Shown here piece by piece: positions 19,749-29,901 of a DNA stretch of 64,000 nucleotides. Position 1 is the first letter of the stretch; each line of letters opens with the position of its first letter. The notes under the pieces were generated by a model that worked only from the letters and a program-made list of their open reading frames with translations, ran no database searches and was not told the DNA's origin. This DNA is from an uncultured Pelagibacteraceae bacterium (GTDB lineage: Bacteria; Pseudomonadota; Alphaproteobacteria; Pelagibacterales; Pelagibacteraceae). The stretch covers positions 1-64,000 of the forward strand of contig CACOXX010000001.1 in the NCBI GenBank assembly GCA_902631265.1. The letters are read 5' to 3'. A program made the translations under genes and the position numbers.

Positions 19749-21149
19749 ATGTCAAAAGTAGCAACAAGATTTGCTCCATCACCTACGGGGCCGCTTCATA
19801 TAGGTGGTGTGAGAACCGCTCTTTTCAATTGGTTATTTGCAAAAAATAAGGGTGGAAATTTTCTTCTAAGAATAGAAGATACAGATAAAGAAAGATCAAA
19901 AAAAGAATACCAAAATCAAATTATTCAGTCCTTAAAATGGATTGGTATAAATTACGATAGCGATGAATACATACAATCAACCAAAATAAGTAGTCATGTT
20001 AAAATTGCAGAGGATCTATTAAAAAAAGGAAACGCTTATAAATGTTATTGCTCAAATGAGGAAATTGAAGAACAAAAGACGAGAGCTAAACAAAAAAAAA
20101 TTCCATATATTTACGACAGAAAATGGAGAGATAAAAACGAAAATGAGGCTCCAAAAAACATCAAACCAGTAATTAGATTTAAAAGCAAGATAGATGGTAA
20201 ATCTAAATTAAAAGATTTAGTACAAGGTGATGTTGAGATAGATAATAATACAATTGAAGATTTTGTAATTTTGAGAAATGATGGTACCCCGACATATAAT
20301 TTATCAGTAACCGTAGACGACCATGATATGAAAGTGACACATATCATCAGGGGAGATGATCATAAAATAAATACTTTTAAACAAATACAGATATATGAGG
20401 CTATGAATTGGGATCTACCTGAATTTGCCCATATACCTTTAATTCACACAAAAGAAGGTAAAAAATTATCAAAAAGGGATAAAGATTCTACACTAGATGA
20501 TTATTCAAAAATTGGAATAATGCCTGAAGCTTTAAGAAATTATTTGTTAAGATTAGGGTGGTCTTTTAAAGATAAAGAAATTTTTAATTTGGAAGAAAGT
20601 ATCAAACACTTTAATTTAGAAGGTGTTGGAAAATCTCCCTCTAAATTAGATTTAAACCGTATTTTATCTATGAATGAGTATTATATTAAGAATATGAAAG
20701 AGGATAATTTATTTGATCAATTAAAAGGATTTTGTGAAAATTATAAAGAAAAAATACCTCCTGAAAAAGAAGATCAAATAAAAAAATCTCTTATATTTCT
20801 CAAAAATAAAGCAAAAACATTAGAAGATATTTTTAATAATTCAAAATACTTACTTTCTGAAAAAGTTCAGTTCAATAATGAAGATTTAAAATTAATAGAT
20901 GATACATCAAAAAAAATAATAGCTGAATTTACTAATAGAATAAAAAATCTATCTAAATTTGACCGAGAGAATTTAGAACCATTGGTAAATGAATTGATTA
21001 AGTCTAATAATACAAATTTTAAAGGTGTTGGCCAACCATTAAGAATTGCATTAACAGGATCAAAATATGGACCAGGTATTTATGATATAATTGTTTCTTT
21101 AGGTAAAGACGAGGTTCTTAAAAGGTTAGGAAATAAGATATTCATTTAA
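19749..21149 (+). CDS. gltX: Glutamyl-tRNA synthetase
   Basis: RFAPSPTGPLHIGGVRTALFNWLFA, LRIEDTD, KLSKRD. Confidence 0.97.
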   Translation: MSKVATRFAPSPTGPLHIGGVRTALFNWLFAKNKGGNFLLRIEDTDKERSKKEYQNQIIQSLKWIGINYDSDEYIQSTKISSHVKIAEDLLKKGNAYKCYCSNEEIEEQKTRAKQKKIPYIYDRKWRDKNENEAPKNIKPVIRFKSKIDGKSKLKDLVQGDVEIDNNTIEDFVILRNDGTPTYNLSVTVDDHDMKVTHIIRGDDHKINTFKQIQIYEAMNWDLPEFAHIPLIHTKEGKKLSKRDKDSTLDDYSKIGIMPEALRNYLLRLGWSFKDKEIFNLEESIKHFNLEGVGKSPSKLDLNRILSMNEYYIKNMKEDNLFDQLKGFCENYKEKIPPEKEDQIKKSLIFLKNKAKTLEDIFNNSKYLLSEKVQFNNEDLKLIDDTSKKIIAEFTNRIKNLSKFDRENLEPLVNELIKSNNTNFKGVGQPLRIALTGSKYGPGIYDIIVSLGKDEVLKRLGNKIFI

Positions 21150-22256
21150 GACTTTTGCAGCCTCCTCGCCAGAAGAACTAAGAGGTCTTATCTGATCAAG
21201 GGTTTTTGAACATTCTTCAACTTGATTTTGCGCAAATTTTGGATTTTTTAAAAAGTATACAGTTGATTTATAAATTTCTTTAGCATTACATTCATTTTGT
21301 AAGAGTTCTGGAATAACTTCTCTTTTATTTATTATATTTATAATATTAGCGAACTTAACTTTTACGAGAGACTTCATTATTAGGTAATTAACATAATTAA
21401 TCTTATAAATAATAATTGAAGGTACTTTTGCATTACAAATTTCTAATGACACCGTTCCTGATTTAGATACAGCGAAAATTGAATTAAGTAGTACTTCAGA
21501 CTTAACATCTTTATCAACCACTATATCACAATTATCTAAATTTGATTTTTCTAGTTTTTCGGTAATAAAATTTATATTTTCTAATGTTGAATGAAACACG
21601 AAAACAAAATCTTTATATTTTTTGTTCATTAGCTTTATGAATTCGATTAAAATTGGTAAAAGTACTTTTAGCTCTGACATTCTACTTCCTGGGAATATAG
21701 AAATTATTTTTTTTCCTCTAGAAATATGAGATATATCAACTTTAGATTTATTTTTTTCTAATAAAGGATGCCCTACAAATGTGTTTGGGATATTTTCTTT
21801 ATCAAAATATTTTCTTTCAAAATCAAACAATAATAAAAAATGATCAATAAATTTCTTGAATTTTTTTACTCTTCCTTCTCTCCAAATCCATACTTGAGGA
21901 GCAACGTAATGAATAGTTTTAATTTTAGGATTAATTTTTTTTACTCTTTCAGCAACTCGTAAAGTAAAATCTGGGCTATCAACACTAAATAATATATCAG
22001 GGTCAAATTTAATAATTTCTTTAACAGTGAAATCAATTTTTTTTTTTATTTTAAAAATATTAAATAAAACACTTGTAAATCCCATATAAGTAATTTGTTC
22101 AATATTGAAAATTGAATTTATGCCCAAACTTGCTAAATTTGATCCACCAACAGATAAAAACTTAAGATCATTATTTCCTTTTTGAATTTTTTCAATTACT
22201 GTTGTTGCTAATTTATCTCCTGATGCTTCTCCTGTTAAAATAAAGATTTTTTTCAT
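21126..22256 (-). CDS. lpxB: Lipid-A-disaccharide synthase
   Basis: FILTGEASGDKLA, SVDSPDFTLR, HYVAPQVWIWREGR, FVGHPLLE, PGSRMSE. Confidence 0.96.
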   Translation of the reverse strand: MKKIFILTGEASGDKLATTVIEKIQKGNNDLKFLSVGGSNLASLGINSIFNIEQITYMGFTSVLFNIFKIKKKIDFTVKEIIKFDPDILFSVDSPDFTLRVAERVKKINPKIKTIHYVAPQVWIWREGRVKKFKKFIDHFLLLFDFERKYFDKENIPNTFVGHPLLEKNKSKVDISHISRGKKIISIFPGSRMSELKVLLPILIEFIKLMNKKYKDFVFVFHSTLENINFITEKLEKSNLDNCDIVVDKDVKSEVLLNSIFAVSKSGTVSLEICNAKVPSIIIYKINYVNYLIMKSLVKVKFANIINIINKREVIPELLQNECNAKEIYKSTVYFLKNPKFAQNQVEECSKTLDQIRPLSSSGEEAAKVLNEYLIS

Positions 22257-23041
22257 TTTACTAATATAAACATCTTATTTTTAATGGCAAAGTTAATGCA
22301 TTTGTTTTTTTCTAGAAAAATATTTTGTTTATCTTTAAGCACTATTCCTTTCAGACCTGCTTTTTTACAATCTTTTAAAGTATCTAAACCTATAGTAGGT
22401 AAATCAACTCTCATATCTTGTTTTTTTTTTGGATATTTAATTAACACACCACTTTTAATTTTTGTTTTTTTTATTTTTTTTATTAAATTTTTAGTACCCT
22501 TTGAGGTTTCTTTTAAAATTGAATTTTCCCTTACAATAATTGCTTGAGTATGATCAAAAGCATTAATTTTTTTAAGAATATTTTCACCTTTCTTAATATC
22601 AGCTAAGTCATCTTTTGTGGGCTTATTTTTTGTATAGTTGCCTTTCTTTAATGATAGTCCTGGAGTAAAAAATGTAGATTTAATAACCTTTATGTTTTCT
22701 AAAGCTAAAATATTTATTAATTCTTTTAATATAGCAGCATCCCCTTTTTTATAAGCTTTGATAATTCTTGGAAGATAGTAAATTCCAGTCATATCAAGTT
22801 TTAATTTTGACAAATTTGGTTTATCTATTTTACCTGCAAATATTACTTTATTGCATTTATTCTCTCTCAATAATTTCAAAATAGATCCAAACCGTCCTAT
22901 GTTTACTCTGAATGACTTTGAGTCTTTTTTAAAAATATTTTTTCTTGATAAATCTAAGATAAGATATTTTTTTTTAATCTTTTTTAGTCTTTTTAAAATT
23001 AATTTTGGAAAATCAGTGTCTCCAAAGAATAAACCTATCAT
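22253..23041 (-). CDS. lpxI: UDP-2,3-diacylglucosamine pyrophosphatase LpxI (DUF1009)
   Basis: VIFAGKIDKPNLSKLK, GDAAILKELI, LPTIGLDTLKDCKKAGLKGIVL; between lpxA and lpxB. Confidence 0.9.
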   Translation of the reverse strand: MIGLFFGDTDFPKLILKRLKKIKKKYLILDLSRKNIFKKDSKSFRVNIGRFGSILKLLRENKCNKVIFAGKIDKPNLSKLKLDMTGIYYLPRIIKAYKKGDAAILKELINILALENIKVIKSTFFTPGLSLKKGNYTKNKPTKDDLADIKKGENILKKINAFDHTQAIIVRENSILKETSKGTKNLIKKIKKTKIKSGVLIKYPKKKQDMRVDLPTIGLDTLKDCKKAGLKGIVLKDKQNIFLEKNKCINFAIKNKMFILVK

Positions 23042-23042
23042 T

Positions 23043-23825
23043 TTATTTACTTAATGGCGTGCAAATTGGCCTTTTTTTATCATGGTTAATAAAGTCTACC
23101 ACTTCTCTTACGTAAGAGTTTATCTTAAGTTTTTCACTTAGTTTTGCTAAATTTTCATGTAAAGAATTTGTTTTAAAGATTTCTTTATAAGCTTCAGAAA
23201 GGGCTAAAATTTCTTTATTTGAAACTTTTTTTCTTCTTAAACCAACAAGATTTATCCCTTCAAGATAGTTTCTATTACCAAATGATAATCCATATGGAAT
23301 TACATCTCTAGAAACTCCTGACATACCACCTATCATTGCCATTCTACCTATTCTTGTGAATTGTTGTATACCACAATTTCCACCGATTATTACTTCATCT
23401 GAAATTTTCGCATGTCCAGCAATAGCTGCGCTGTTTGCGATAACTACATTATTACCGACTATGCAATCATGCGCTATATGAGCTCCTATCATTATAAGAT
23501 TGTTATTGCCTATTTTTGTTATTCCACCCCCTCCATCTGTACCTGTGTTTATTGTTACATGTTCTCTTATTATGTTATTACTTCCGATTTCTAATTTCGT
23601 TTTCTCTCCTTTATATTTTAAATCTTGCGGATTTGTTCCTATAGAGGCAAACGGAAAAATTTTTGTATTATTACCAATAATTGTATTTCCTGTAATATTT
23701 GCATGAGATTGAATTTCTGCACCATCGCCTATTTTAACATTTGGACCTACGATACTATAAGGTCCTATTATAGCTTTTCCTGATATTTCTGCTTTTTTAT
23801 CTACAATTGCTGTTTTGTGAATCAT
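23043..23825 (-). CDS. lpxA: UDP-N-acetylglucosamine acyltransferase
   Basis: Hexapeptide repeats; [32 protein letters not shown]. Confidence 0.97.
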   Translation of the reverse strand: MIHKTAIVDKKAEISGKAIIGPYSIVGPNVKIGDGAEIQSHANITGNTIIGNNTKIFPFASIGTNPQDLKYKGEKTKLEIGSNNIIREHVTINTGTDGGGGITKIGNNNLIMIGAHIAHDCIVGNNVVIANSAAIAGHAKISDEVIIGGNCGIQQFTRIGRMAMIGGMSGVSRDVIPYGLSFGNRNYLEGINLVGLRRKKVSNKEILALSEAYKEIFKTNSLHENLAKLSEKLKINSYVREVVDFINHDKKRPICTPLSK

Positions 23826-24814
23826 AAATTTTTTTTTTTATTCTCTTTAATAAATTCTTTTAAATCTTTTGCTGGATATCCCATTACTCTACTGTTATCT
23901 GGGATGTCTTTTATAACCCCACTGCCCCCACCAATTTTGATGTTGTTTCCTATATTAAGATGTCCTGAGATGCCTGCTTGACCACCAATCATAACATTAT
24001 TACCTAAGATTGAAGATCCTGCAAAACCAACTTGACCTGCAATTATACAATTGTCTCCAATCTTAACGTTGTGGGCAATATGTATTTGATTATCAAGATA
24101 AGTATTTTTACCAATTATTGTATTTGATATGGAACCTCTGTCAATTGTTGATCCACATCCAATTTCTGAATAATCATTAATTAAAACTATTCCTATTTGA
24201 GGAAATCTATAGTTATTTCCATCTTTAGGGAAGAAACCAAATCCTTTTTTGCCTATTACACAACCATCTAAAACTTTAATATTGGTTTTCAAAATTGTGT
24301 TTCTTATAATTGTATTTGATCCAATTGAGCAATTATCTCCAATTATGACATTTTTTTCAATTATAGTATTGTGACCAATCGAACAATTATTCCCAATTTT
24401 TACATTTGAGCCAATGAGAACATTTTTTCCAAACTTTACTTTATTTTTAAATTTAGTTTTTGAAATTTCTTTTACAGTATCATCAAAATCATCATTAACA
24501 GAGTCAGGATAAAAAATTTCCGTCACTTTAGCAGTACTTATCAAAACGTTGTCTACAATAATTTTTTCGCATTTATCTGGAAGAATATGCTGCAAATTTT
24601 TGGTAGTAATACATGCTGCTGCTTTTGTAGTTGATGCTTGAGGTTTATATTTGTTTGAGTGAAAAAAAGTAATGTCTTTGTTCGAAGCAGAGTTTAAATC
24701 TTTAATATCAAAAACTTTGGTTTTTTTAATATTATTATGACTCTTTATCTTTAAAGTCTCGTAAATATCTTTTAAGTTTAGAGGTCCATAACTTTTGAAA
24801 AAAGGATTTGTCAT
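23822..24814 (-). CDS. lpxD: UDP-3-O-acylglucosamine N-acyltransferase
   Basis: Long hexapeptide-repeat region, [48 protein letters not shown]. Confidence 0.95.
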   Translation of the reverse strand: MTNPFFKSYGPLNLKDIYETLKIKSHNNIKKTKVFDIKDLNSASNKDITFFHSNKYKPQASTTKAAACITTKNLQHILPDKCEKIIVDNVLISTAKVTEIFYPDSVNDDFDDTVKEISKTKFKNKVKFGKNVLIGSNVKIGNNCSIGHNTIIEKNVIIGDNCSIGSNTIIRNTILKTNIKVLDGCVIGKKGFGFFPKDGNNYRFPQIGIVLINDYSEIGCGSTIDRGSISNTIIGKNTYLDNQIHIAHNVKIGDNCIIAGQVGFAGSSILGNNVMIGGQAGISGHLNIGNNIKIGGGSGVIKDIPDNSRVMGYPAKDLKEFIKENKKKNL

Positions 24815-24868
24815 TAAATTGTTAATAACAAATACTTGTGATTATTACTTATCAAGTTTTATTGCTAA

Positions 24869-25330
24869 TTATTTCCTATCAACGATAGTCGCAGACCAAA
24901 TAGCATCGGCCATTTTCACATTTTTAACAAATGCATCGCCTTTGTATTTCCAAACTCTTCCATGAGATCTAACTGCCTCAATTTTAAGCTCAAGCTTACA
25001 GTTAGGTATGACAGGACTTCTAAATCTAGCTTTTTCTATACTCATCAAAAAAACTAACTTATTTTCATAGGTAGACTTATCTAAGCCATGAGCTGTTAAT
25101 GCTGCTGCGGCTTGACCAAATGCTTCAACAATAAGTACTCCAGGCATTACAGGTTGTCCTGGAAAATGACCTTGAACAAAAAAACTTTCTTTTGTGACGT
25201 TCACGATGGCTGTAGCAGAATGTAATTTTTTAATATCAACCAGCTCATCTAGTAATAGCATTGGATCTCTGTGGGGCAAAAGTTCTTTTATTTGGTCTTT
25301 AGTTAGGCTAGTAGACATATTTCTAATCAA
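24869..25330 (-). CDS. fabZ: 3-hydroxyacyl-[ACP] dehydratase FabZ
   Basis: LLPHRDPMLLLDE, GHFPGQPVMPGVLIVEAFGQAAA. Start may instead be MSTSL at 25318. Confidence 0.96.
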   Translation of the reverse strand: MIRNMSTSLTKDQIKELLPHRDPMLLLDELVDIKKLHSATAIVNVTKESFFVQGHFPGQPVMPGVLIVEAFGQAAAALTAHGLDKSTYENKLVFLMSIEKARFRSPVIPNCKLELKIEAVRSHGRVWKYKGDAFVKNVKMADAIWSATIVDRK

Positions 25331-25841
25331 TTTTAATATTCTTAATTTTTTGATTTACAAGATCCAAGATATCCCCTGTTATATCGTCTTCTTTCTTTCC
25401 CATCACAATGTGTTTTTTTTGAACAATAATCCTTATAGAATTTTTTTTGGAATATTCTTCTAAAATAGGGGTAAGTTTATTTATTAAATTTGTAGATGCC
25501 TTAACTCTTTTTTTTGTAATATTGTTAAAATCTTTATTTCTATCTTTATGAAAATTTGATATTTCTTTTCTTAAATCTATAAGACTTTTCTCAAATTCCT
25601 CTTTGCTTAGAAGATTTTTTTGAGCTATCAATTTTTTTTCTTTCTCAATAATTTCTTTTTCCCTTTTTTTAAATTTAGTTATTGAAGAGTCGCTTTTTTT
25701 TTTTAATTGTCCAATAATTGACTTACCAGCAGTTGATTCTTGCATAATTTTTTCCAGATCAAGATAAACTACTTTTTCACTTGAATATGACGGTAAAGAA
25801 ACCAAAAAAAATAACAAAATGCTTATAAGTTTCTTTTTCAT
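25323..25841 (-). CDS. OmpH/Skp-type periplasmic chaperone
   Basis: Signal peptide, Lys/Glu-rich coiled coil, directly downstream of bamA. Confidence 0.85.
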   Translation of the reverse strand: MKKKLISILLFFLVSLPSYSSEKVVYLDLEKIMQESTAGKSIIGQLKKKSDSSITKFKKREKEIIEKEKKLIAQKNLLSKEEFEKSLIDLRKEISNFHKDRNKDFNNITKKRVKASTNLINKLTPILEEYSKKNSIRIIVQKKHIVMGKKEDDITGDILDLVNQKIKNIKID

Positions 25842-25846
25842 TAACT

Positions 25847-28075
25847 CTAAAATGTTGTACCAATATTAAATTGAAAACTCTGGGTTTTGTCGGTATCTAC
25901 TTTTGATATTGGTTGAGCTAACGTAAAAGTGAATGGTCCTATTGGTGAAAACCACTCTAGACCCACTCCAGTTGAGCTCCTAATTTGACTTGAGTCACCA
26001 ATAGAATTTGAGTAATCCACTCCCCAAACATTACCTACATCAAAAAAATAATTAAAATCTACAGTCTGAAAACTTGAAAATAGAAAAGGTAAATTTGATT
26101 GAAAGTTGAGAGATGCAGCATAATTGCCTCCAATGTGGTCATTGTTATCAACTGGACCTATCCTTCCAGACTCAAATCCTCTTAATCTCTTTCTTGGTAA
26201 ATTTACTCTTTCAGATATTCTTACATCATCAGATAATCCTGTAACAGATCTTAAATATAAACCTAAACTTGCTGTTATATCATTATATGTATGATATGTA
26301 TCAAATTGGTAACCGTTTAAAAGCGTATTGCTCTCAGATATCAAAGGTATGTTTTGAATAAACTTGGATTGAAATCCATCAGTTGTTTGAAACCTTTGAT
26401 TTCTTTTATCTAAATCAAGAGTATAACCTACATCCGTAGTAAAATATGTACCTTCCTGTTTCTTTAAATTAGCACTAGCTGATGAGTTTGTAGTAAGTTG
26501 TTCATAAACTGTTCTGAAAGTAGGTTTAAAGAAAAAATCATCATATTGTTCAAAGGCCGTTCCGAAAGAGAAACCTGCATTTGAAGATTTATAACCTGAG
26601 TCTTTTAATTTATCTGTGTCTGTAATAAAAATATCTGTGGAGAGAGACTTATCTGAATAATTGAAATTTGGATTTGTGACAGTAAAATTTCCTCTTATAC
26701 GTTCTTCACTTACTCTTAAACCAGTTGAAAGTTTAATTCCTTTTCCTAGAAAGTTATTTTCTGAAACCGAAAATTGTGCGGTACCACCTTCAGAACCCAC
26801 GCCTGCTCCTACAAGTACTTCACCTGTTGCTTTTTCTTCAACAGTGATATTTATATTTTTTAAATTCGAATCTGGTGTATCAACAATTTCAGATTTCACA
26901 TCTTGAAATATATTTCTTGCTTTCAAATTATTTATAGACTTTGCATGTAATAATTTATTAAAAGGATCTCCCTCATCTACTTCTAACATATCTCGTAGTA
27001 CTCTTTCTTCTGTAATATTATTACCTATAATATTTATTCTTTTTACGTAAAATTTTTCACTTTCTTTCACTTCAAAAGTTATATCTAATTTGTCATTTTC
27101 TACTATCTCAGTTTCAATGGAGGCATCTAGGAAATCATATAGTCTGGAAACTGAAATCTTATCAATTTTCTTAACAACTTTATTTAACTTATTTAACGAA
27201 TATTTTTGATCTTTTAAATCTTTTAAGATCTTTTCTACTTCTTTAAAATCTTTATCATCAAAATCGTCTGGTAAAATAAGTTTTGAGTTTCTAATTGTGT
27301 AAACGTTTCCTGAGTCGATATTATAAATCAAATTAAAATGGTTGTCATTGAAAACTGCAGATGAATTTTTAATCTTAACGTTATAAAAACCCTTATTCAA
27401 ATAAAATTTTTCTAATAGTCTAAGATCAAGATTAATTTGATTAGGATTTAAATATTTCTTATTAGAAATAAATTTCCAAAATTTACTTTCTTCACTAACA
27501 ATAATATTTTTTAATTTTTTATCTTTATAATATCTATCGCCTGTAAAAATAATTTTCTTAATTAAAGCTTTTTCTCCCAAATTTATATCATATATTAGGT
27601 CTACTGTTTCATTAGGATTGTCTTTAATTGTTACATCAACTTTATTAAAATAATAGCCAGCAGTGTTTAAAGAATTTTCAATTTTTTTAATGTCTTGTTT
27701 TGCTAAAAACTTAACATATGGGCTTTTTTCTCTCAGACTCAAATTTTTTAAAATAGAGTTTTTTGTTTTTTCAGCCTTTATTCCATTTAGTATAATCTGT
27801 TGAACTATTTTTCTCTCCTTGACTTCTACTATCAAAATATCACCCTGAACATCAAATTTGATGTCTGAAAAAAAATTTGTACTGTAAAGTTCTGATAAAA
27901 TATTATTTAACTGTTCTTCTGAATAGTCTTTACCTAATTCAATTCCACCGAATGTAATTATGGTTTCGCTTGTAATACGATTATTATTTTTTACCTGAAT
28001 GCTGTTAATGACATCAGCATTAGAGTAAGTGAATGCAAATTTTAAAAATATTAAAATTAAAAATAAGTATTTCAT
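25847..28075 (-). CDS. bamA: Outer-membrane assembly factor BamA
   Basis: POTRA repeats and C-terminal barrel with LRGFESGRIGP...SNLPFLFSS..GVGLEWFSPIGPF and terminal FQFNIGTTF. Confidence 0.96.
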   Translation of the reverse strand: MKYLFLILIFLKFAFTYSNADVINSIQVKNNNRITSETIITFGGIELGKDYSEEQLNNILSELYSTNFFSDIKFDVQGDILIVEVKERKIVQQIILNGIKAEKTKNSILKNLSLREKSPYVKFLAKQDIKKIENSLNTAGYYFNKVDVTIKDNPNETVDLIYDINLGEKALIKKIIFTGDRYYKDKKLKNIIVSEESKFWKFISNKKYLNPNQINLDLRLLEKFYLNKGFYNVKIKNSSAVFNDNHFNLIYNIDSGNVYTIRNSKLILPDDFDDKDFKEVEKILKDLKDQKYSLNKLNKVVKKIDKISVSRLYDFLDASIETEIVENDKLDITFEVKESEKFYVKRINIIGNNITEERVLRDMLEVDEGDPFNKLLHAKSINNLKARNIFQDVKSEIVDTPDSNLKNINITVEEKATGEVLVGAGVGSEGGTAQFSVSENNFLGKGIKLSTGLRVSEERIRGNFTVTNPNFNYSDKSLSTDIFITDTDKLKDSGYKSSNAGFSFGTAFEQYDDFFFKPTFRTVYEQLTTNSSASANLKKQEGTYFTTDVGYTLDLDKRNQRFQTTDGFQSKFIQNIPLISESNTLLNGYQFDTYHTYNDITASLGLYLRSVTGLSDDVRISERVNLPRKRLRGFESGRIGPVDNNDHIGGNYAASLNFQSNLPFLFSSFQTVDFNYFFDVGNVWGVDYSNSIGDSSQIRSSTGVGLEWFSPIGPFTFTLAQPISKVDTDKTQSFQFNIGTTF

Positions 28076-29241
28076 TTTTTGTGGGATATTACACTTAAAG
28101 TTCTTGTTTTCAATCTTACAAACTCATTTAATTTTTCAATTTGAGCTAAATTTTTTGGTTTTTGAAGCTTATATTTTGAAAAAAGTGGCAAATTAACTAA
28201 ATGACAAATTTTTGATGATATATCTAAAAAGTCAATTTTATTTTTTAAAAAAAGACTCACGAGTTCATCGTTAATTGAAACTAAAACTGTATCAAATAAA
28301 CTATTTTTTTTTGATAATCTATTTAAAATCTTTATCACAGGAAATTTTTTAGTATTAACATTTTGTAAGCTTAGCGTGTTAAGAATATTTAAATCAATTT
28401 TTTTTGATTTGATAAATTTATTATTAGCACTACCCATATATATTGAGTTACAAATAGGTATTTGCATATCAGTATCATGTGCAATTATTTTTATTAGTCC
28501 ATTTTTAAGTTTTACTATCGCATGTATGTAAGACTTAGGATGAATTAAGATATCAAATTTTTTTAATTCAATATCAAATATTTTTTTTGCCTCTATTATT
28601 TCAAAAATTTTATTCATTAGAGTCGCTGAATCAACTGAAATCTTTTTACCCATTTGCCAATTAGGATGGTTCACCGCATCCTTTATCTTTATATTTTTTT
28701 TTATCTTTTTATTTAGAAAAGGGCCTCCAGAAGCAGTCAAAATTATTTTTTCTATATCTGATTTGTTATAATTTCTGATCACTGACCAAATGGAAAAATG
28801 TTCTGAATCCACAGGAATAAATTCAGTTTTGTGCTTTTTAAGTTCTTTTTGAATTAATTCCCATCCACAAATTATTGACTCTTTGTTTGCTATAGCAATA
28901 CGTTTAGTCTTTTTTATGATTTTTAATGTTGGGTACAAACCTTCTAAACCTGAGATTGCAGACATTGCATAATCAGCCTTGCCCTTTATTTTTTTGTCTA
29001 CACTATTAAAATTAGGATAAATATTTATTTTTCTTAATTTTTTTTTTAAAATTTCGTATTTTTTATTATCGGAAACAACAACATTTTTTACATTAAAAAT
29101 TTTTATTTGTTTTAATAAAAGATCAATATTTTTATCTGTTGATAACAAAATGATTTTAAAGTTTTTTTTATCTTTTTTTATAATTTCTAATGTTTGTTTA
29201 CCTATTGATCCAGTAGATCCTAATATGATAATTTTTTTCAT
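28072..29241 (-). CDS. dxr: 1-deoxy-D-xylulose 5-phosphate reductoisomerase
   Basis: ILGSTGSIGKQTLEII, ANKESIICGW, PVDSEHFSIW, TASGGPFL, HPNWQMGKKISVDSATLMNK. Confidence 0.97.
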   Translation of the reverse strand: MKKIIILGSTGSIGKQTLEIIKKDKKNFKIILLSTDKNIDLLLKQIKIFNVKNVVVSDNKKYEILKKKLRKINIYPNFNSVDKKIKGKADYAMSAISGLEGLYPTLKIIKKTKRIAIANKESIICGWELIQKELKKHKTEFIPVDSEHFSIWSVIRNYNKSDIEKIILTASGGPFLNKKIKKNIKIKDAVNHPNWQMGKKISVDSATLMNKIFEIIEAKKIFDIELKKFDILIHPKSYIHAIVKLKNGLIKIIAHDTDMQIPICNSIYMGSANNKFIKSKKIDLNILNTLSLQNVNTKKFPVIKILNRLSKKNSLFDTVLVSINDELVSLFLKNKIDFLDISSKICHLVNLPLFSKYKLQKPKNLAQIEKLNEFVRLKTRTLSVISHKK

Positions 29242-29244
29242 TAT

Positions 29245-29901
29245 TTATAAAAGAGATATTATAATAAAACCAATTGGCAAAGCAAAAATTGTTCCATCAA
29301 TTCTATCCAACAATCCTCCATGCCCAGGAATAATATTTCCAGTATTTTTAACTTTAGCTTTTCTTTTATAAAAGGAGATAAATAAATCTCCCAGCTGGCA
29401 AAATGACGATATAAAAAAAGGTATGAAGACTAAAAGTTCAATTTCTAATCTTACAAAGAGAAGATCATTAAAATAAAAATATATCACAAAAAAACCAACA
29501 TATGATAAAACAAATGAACCGATTGATCCAGATACAGTCTTGTTGGGACTAATCTTAGTTAATTTTTTTCCACCGAAAGTCTTTCCAAACACATATCCTC
29601 CAACATCTGAAAAAACACAAATCATTAATATTGATAAAAAGAAGTATTTATCAATAACAAAAACGTTAAAACAAACTATAAACGCCATTAAAAGATATAT
29701 CAAAAAAAGTATAATATGAATTATACGATAAATTTTTTTGAGTCTTATTTTTTCAATAATATTTATCCATTCAATCCAGCTAAATATTACAACTATGAAT
29801 AATATACTCAAAAAAATATAATCGTTTATAAAAGCACTTAAAAATACTGAACACATTAAAAAAAGAGATGAGATAGTTCTTTTGAGTAGTTCTGATTCCA
29901 T
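29245..29901 (-). CDS. cdsA: Phosphatidate cytidylyltransferase
   Basis: Multi-TM; SPNKTVSGSIGSFV, KNTGNIIPGHGGLLDRIDG signature. Confidence 0.94.
   Translation of the reverse strand: MESELLKRTISSLFLMCSVFLSAFINDYIFLSILFIVVIFSWIEWINIIEKIRLKKIYRIIHIILFLIYLLMAFIVCFNVFVIDKYFFLSILMICVFSDVGGYVFGKTFGGKKLTKISPNKTVSGSIGSFVLSYVGFFVIYFYFNDLLFVRLEIELLVFIPFFISSFCQLGDLFISFYKRKAKVKNTGNIIPGHGGLLDRIDGTIFALPIGFIIISLL

Noticed and set aside
23043-24814. Internal repeats in lpxA/lpxD
   Set aside because: They are the expected hexapeptide repeats of left-handed beta-helix acyltransferases.
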